Shown here: piece after piece, positions 60,720-64,000 of the stretch
Layout of the letters: each line of letters begins with the position of its first letter
Position numbering within the stretch: position 1 is the first letter of the stretch
Assembly: GCF_026151205.1 (NCBI RefSeq)
Contig: NC_087082.1
Span: 7,261,908 to 7,325,907 of the forward strand
From: Bolinopsis microptera
Lineage: Eukaryota; Ctenophora; Tentaculata; Lobata; Bolinopsidae
Length of the DNA stretch: 64,000 bases
Direction of reading: 5' to 3'
Position numbers and translations under genes: made by a program
The notes under the pieces: model-generated
What the model was told of the DNA's origin: nothing
Seen by the model: the letters and a program-made list of their open reading frames with translations, nothing else
The model's database searches: none

Positions 60720-61857
60720 TTTCATTATTATTTGCTTATTGCTATACTAGTGACTTATTTTTATTCATTATTGTTTATTTACTGTCTAATTCCGACAACA
60801 TGGTTTTAACTTTTATCTCATTGTATCCATCTAAAGTTAAAAACTATCCAACAAATTATCAAAATAAAATTATCAAAATATTGACTAACACCTGTTTCCA
60901 AACAGTTAAAGTTAAAGATTAATAACTTACCGTTGCCTAATTCTGAGAACATGGAACGCACACGTGCGAATATGATTTTACGCGCGAAGTACCCAGAAAC
61001 TGAATGAGTGAAACTGAAAGAGAATCTAATCGCGCCGCGCGGGGAATAATTTTGGTCACGTACATCATTTTGTGTTCCCTTTTAAAAACAATTACCAGTG
61101 CAGAGAGTGGTTTCAGGAACGCAAATTCGACGAAGATGAATTTACCTGGGTACGGTACCTCGCTCAGGCTTTTGTATTTATTAAGTTAAACACATTGATT
61201 TAACATTGAACATATTATGGCGATTAAAAATATGCCTATAGCAGATAGGGCGGAATGACAGGTTCAGCAACGCCCAGGAATTACAAGCAGCAAATTCTGC
61301 TACTGCTAGTGCTATCAGTATCACGGAGAATCGAAGCAAATATTATAGTGGTACCGTGGCATGTCCATTCTGGGTCAGCGTTGTATATATGTTGCATGGA
61401 TAACTCCCTGCTTGCTGTTGTTTGAATGCCTCCGGGCTCCGAGCGTTCATTTTAATGTCCGTTTTTAACTTTAAATGGATACAATAAGATAAAACCATGT
61501 TGTCGGAATTACTAATTCCGAATTAGACAGTAACTAAGCAATAATGAATAAAAATAAGTCACTAGTATAGCAATAAGCAAATAATAATGAAATTATTGCT
61601 CCTTAATTCGTGAATTGTTCATAAGACGCAAACTTGTGTTAAACTTAACATAAATAAGGTCTCGCTGCTTGTCAACTGTGAGGCGGTTTCTTTTTTTGTT
61701 TATCACCCAGTCGTACAAGCTCCAATTCGTCTCACAGGGTGAGGCTGATGTCGATTGCGACAGCGCTTTCATTGCAAAACTCTGTAGTTCCGAGTTCGGG
61801 TACCTCACACCAAGAGACTGGACCGTCAGAATCTTGGCTAAAACTTGAGGCAGCGTC
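60446..61857. repeat. ~400-bp inverted repeat carrying hAT transposase ends
   Basis: Arms 60446-60844 and 61461-61857 are near-identical reverse complements. The right arm repeats the transposase end on the minus strand (open 61593-61808) but has a 16-base deletion before YPNSELQSF. The 616-base spacer contains a decayed 80-bp mini-element (~61245-61275) and, near 61420-61455, the GAGCGTTCAT/TAATGTCCG motif of the CCTTATCGG family. Confidence 0.8.
61593..61857 (-). pseudogene. Second hAT transposase C-terminus (inverted copy)
   Basis: Encodes the same YPNSELQSFA, CETNWSLYDWVINKKRNRL and LRLMNNSRIKEQ end as 60284-60719, in the opposite direction. It is truncated before the WW motif and abuts the 3' end of the LINE at ~61860. 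Confidence 0.8.
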
Positions 61858-61859
61858 TC

Positions 61860-64000
61860 CTACCTACCTATGTCACCTATGTTGAGATTCGTTAAGCTTT
61901 AATACAGGGCCATCACATTGTGTGACCACCCCACAGAGAGGAGATCTCTCTGTCATTCCTCCAGCAAAGCAGCGAGTTTGAGTTCTGAGGAGTGTAGCCC
62001 CTGATGGGCGGTGTATCCGGAAGAGATAGCATGAACTGGGTGAGCTGCGATTTGAAATGCTCTCGGTCGCCGATGGAATTCAAATGGTAAGGCATTGCAT
62101 TCCACAATTTTGGGCCTATGACTGCAAATGAATTATCATACAGTGACTGATTTGCTGATGAGCTGTGTCTGCATGCAGATGGAATGACTGCAAGGTTTCC
62201 AAAACGTGGCCTGGAGACAAACTGCACGTTAATGTCGTTGCTGGTATGGTGATGGAGAATCTTCCACATATGAAGTAAAATGAACCGCTCCCTGCGACGC
62301 TGTAGAGACATCAGAGATAGCCGTTGAAGACGGTCCCAATAATGGAGATCACGCATTCCAGTAATCCTTGCGGTGAAAGCTTTCTGTACGCTTTCAAGCT
62401 CCTGGATGTCACATATCTTGGAGGGGTGCCATAGCGGGCAACAGTATTCCAGTAAACTACGAACCATCGACTTGTAAAGCGTAAGCATTATGACTGGAGA
62501 TCTTGTCTGAAAGACACTGAAAACCCAGGCAGCTTTTTTTCGAGCCTTGTTTGCTGCGGTCTTGATGTGGGGTTGCCAAGATAGATCGTTGGAGACGAGA
62601 ACCCCGAGGTCTCTTAGTTGACCTACAGGTGCGAGTGACTTGTCTTTGGATACTGAGTACTGGTATAGTTCACTAACAAAAGGAAGTTCGACGAGAGCAC
62701 TACGTCGATTGTGTCTGTGACCTTAGTTGTAGTGAACGGTGGATTTTGACGTATTGAACGCACGTTCCAGTCATTTTGTAGTAAACGTTATTGAACGTTA
62801 GTGAACGTCAGTGATTATCAAAAACAAAATTCATGAAAATAAACTTTTTGAAATCTCGATTTCCCCAACTGATAATTATTAATGAACATCTATGAACATT
62901 TAATTGTCCTCATACTCATAAGTCAATTGTTAGTTAGCATAATTGTTGACTTAGCGGAGAGATAAAAGACTAACGTAGTAACTCGTACTCCGTTTTATAG
63001 ATCTAGATTGTAGAGTACGCTATATAAATATCTTCCACATACCACACTTTATATTATCTCAAACGACTAGTAACCGAGTACCGAGATTTGGCTGCTGAAT
63101 CGAAAACAGTCGGATATCAATATATATTTTCCTGTTAGCTAGACTAGAACTGAGTGGCAATCAGGAGAATTAAAACTATACTGAAAGGTTCTGGAATTTC
63201 TAACCGCTCATGGTTGCTAGATGTCAGAAAATTGTTTTATCTGCCATTGAACCCTGTGATCCTATCATGAGGACCCGGCAATAGCCATTGGATCATAAGC
63301 ATGCAAGCAGAAACTATTTGTCGAACTAGAGTACGCTACTTGGACTCTAGTTCGCCTGCTTCGACACGTACCGAAATACGACAGGGGTCATATCTGGCGA
63401 ATTTAATATGTCGAACTATAGTGCGTGTCGAACTAGAGTACGTGAATCCCACTGAACACTACTAGTATAATTTATCCATAACGTTCAGAACGTGAGATGA
63501 GTTTTAGTGAACGTATGTACAGAACATTTTTAGTGAACGTTCCGTACGTGCACTACAACTAAGTCTGTGACACATGTACTCAAACTTGTCTTTATGTAGT
63601 GCCATATTGTTTCGTTCAGACCATTTTATGACACTGTTCAAGTCGTTTTGTAACACAGATACGTCTTGTTCACAGGTTACCGATATTGAAACACGAGTGT
63701 CGTCTGCAAAGCATCTGATGATGGATTCAGTTATGCAATGCTCAATATCATTAATGAAAATAAGGAACAAGATCGGCCCGAGGACTGTTCCCTGGGGGAC
63801 ACCACTGATGATCAGAGCGAGAAATGACAAGTGGCCGTCGACCACTACAGCTTGCTTCCGGTCTGACAGAAAAGATTCAATCCATTTGATGATTTTTGGA
63901 TTTAAGCCATAGAGGTGAAGTTTCCTGATCAACAGTTTGTGATCAACTTTATCGAACGCCTTAGCGTAATCAAGATATATAGAATCAAAGTCAGCTTTGT
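61860..64000 (-). mobile_element. CR1/Jockey-type LINE ORF2, split by a hAT insertion
   Basis: Reading leftward from the window edge, the minus strand encodes reverse transcriptase motif A (LDYAKAFDKVDH), SGVPQGTVLGPILFLIFIND, the catalytic FADDT motif (here FADDTR) and NNMALHKDK. The frame is interrupted by the 62722-63563 element. It resumes at 62713 with LRDLGVLVSNDLSW and LEYCCPLWHPSKICDIQELE, through IGPKLWNAMPYHLNS to the stop at 61913. Apart from the insertion no stop or frameshift is seen, so this copy is young. Upstream RT motifs and the endonuclease lie beyond 64000. The 3' end, with a TAGGTGACATAGGTAGG repeat tail, abuts the hAT remains at ~61860. Confidence 0.9.
62722..63563. mobile_element. 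842-bp non-autonomous hAT-type element
   Basis: Terminal inverted repeats CTTAGTTGTAGTG and CACTACAACTAAG are flanked by an exact 8-bp duplication TCTGTGAC at 62714-62721 and 63564-63571. The body holds repeats of GTGAACGTTA near both ends and a TCGAACTAGAGTACG region (63318-63440) similar to ~25125-25240. No transposase is encoded. It could have been mobilised by a hAT transposase such as that remaining at 60284-60719, whose element shares the 13-base terminus at 59840. Confidence 0.9.

Overview
This window is animal nuclear DNA. Genes are split by many small GT-AG introns, AT content is high, and the sequence is full of short DNA transposons, LINE fragments, minisatellites and foldbacks. 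No single feature fixes the species. A non-bilaterian or other marine invertebrate is the best guess, and this is inference only.

Layout, left to right. (1) 1-3512: a 5'-truncated RTE-like LINE (minus strand) sits next to the last six exons of an anoctamin/TMEM16 gene (plus strand). (2) 3513-8850: repeat-rich DNA with a broken Helitron helicase and two adjacent copies of a TA-flanked inverted-repeat element. (3) 8859-20168: a ~5.3 kb tandem duplication. Each unit carries a five-exon (as detected) class A GPCR gene on the minus strand, with a CTGCTC hexamer array in the intron before the last exon; the array is about 220 bp and impure in unit 1, and 804 bp and pure in unit 2. Because the two units are copies, each shows the empty site of transposons inserted in the other. 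(4) 20474-33021: two related copies, plus strand, of an unrecognised gene. The second ends with a transmembrane segment, and one of its introns holds a decayed beta-helix gene on the opposite strand. (5) 34467-41592 (minus): a coiled-coil protein gene with a single-exon GPCR gene nested on the same strand in its large intron. (6) 42004-43535: a large foldback element. (7) 44357-57187 (minus): a ~31-exon prominin-family gene. Its first extracellular loop carries three tandem PAN/apple-like modules and a kringle domain. (8) 57474-58342: a small divergent membrane-protein gene sharing the prominin upstream region. (9) 58580-64000: a hAT graveyard and a LINE reverse transcriptase split by a hAT-type element with a perfect 8-bp target duplication.

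The two most interesting results are the chimeric prominin architecture, and the repeated finding that tandem arrays in this window are built on splice junctions. In the anoctamin and prominin genes the minisatellite unit is a copy of the exon end plus its 5' splice site. In another prominin intron a heptamer array lies between two copies of a 3' splice site. A fourth array starts directly after a splice donor.

Exon boundaries were derived by hand from reading frame, splice consensus and intron phase. Nearly all junctions agree in phase; the exceptions are stated in the entries.
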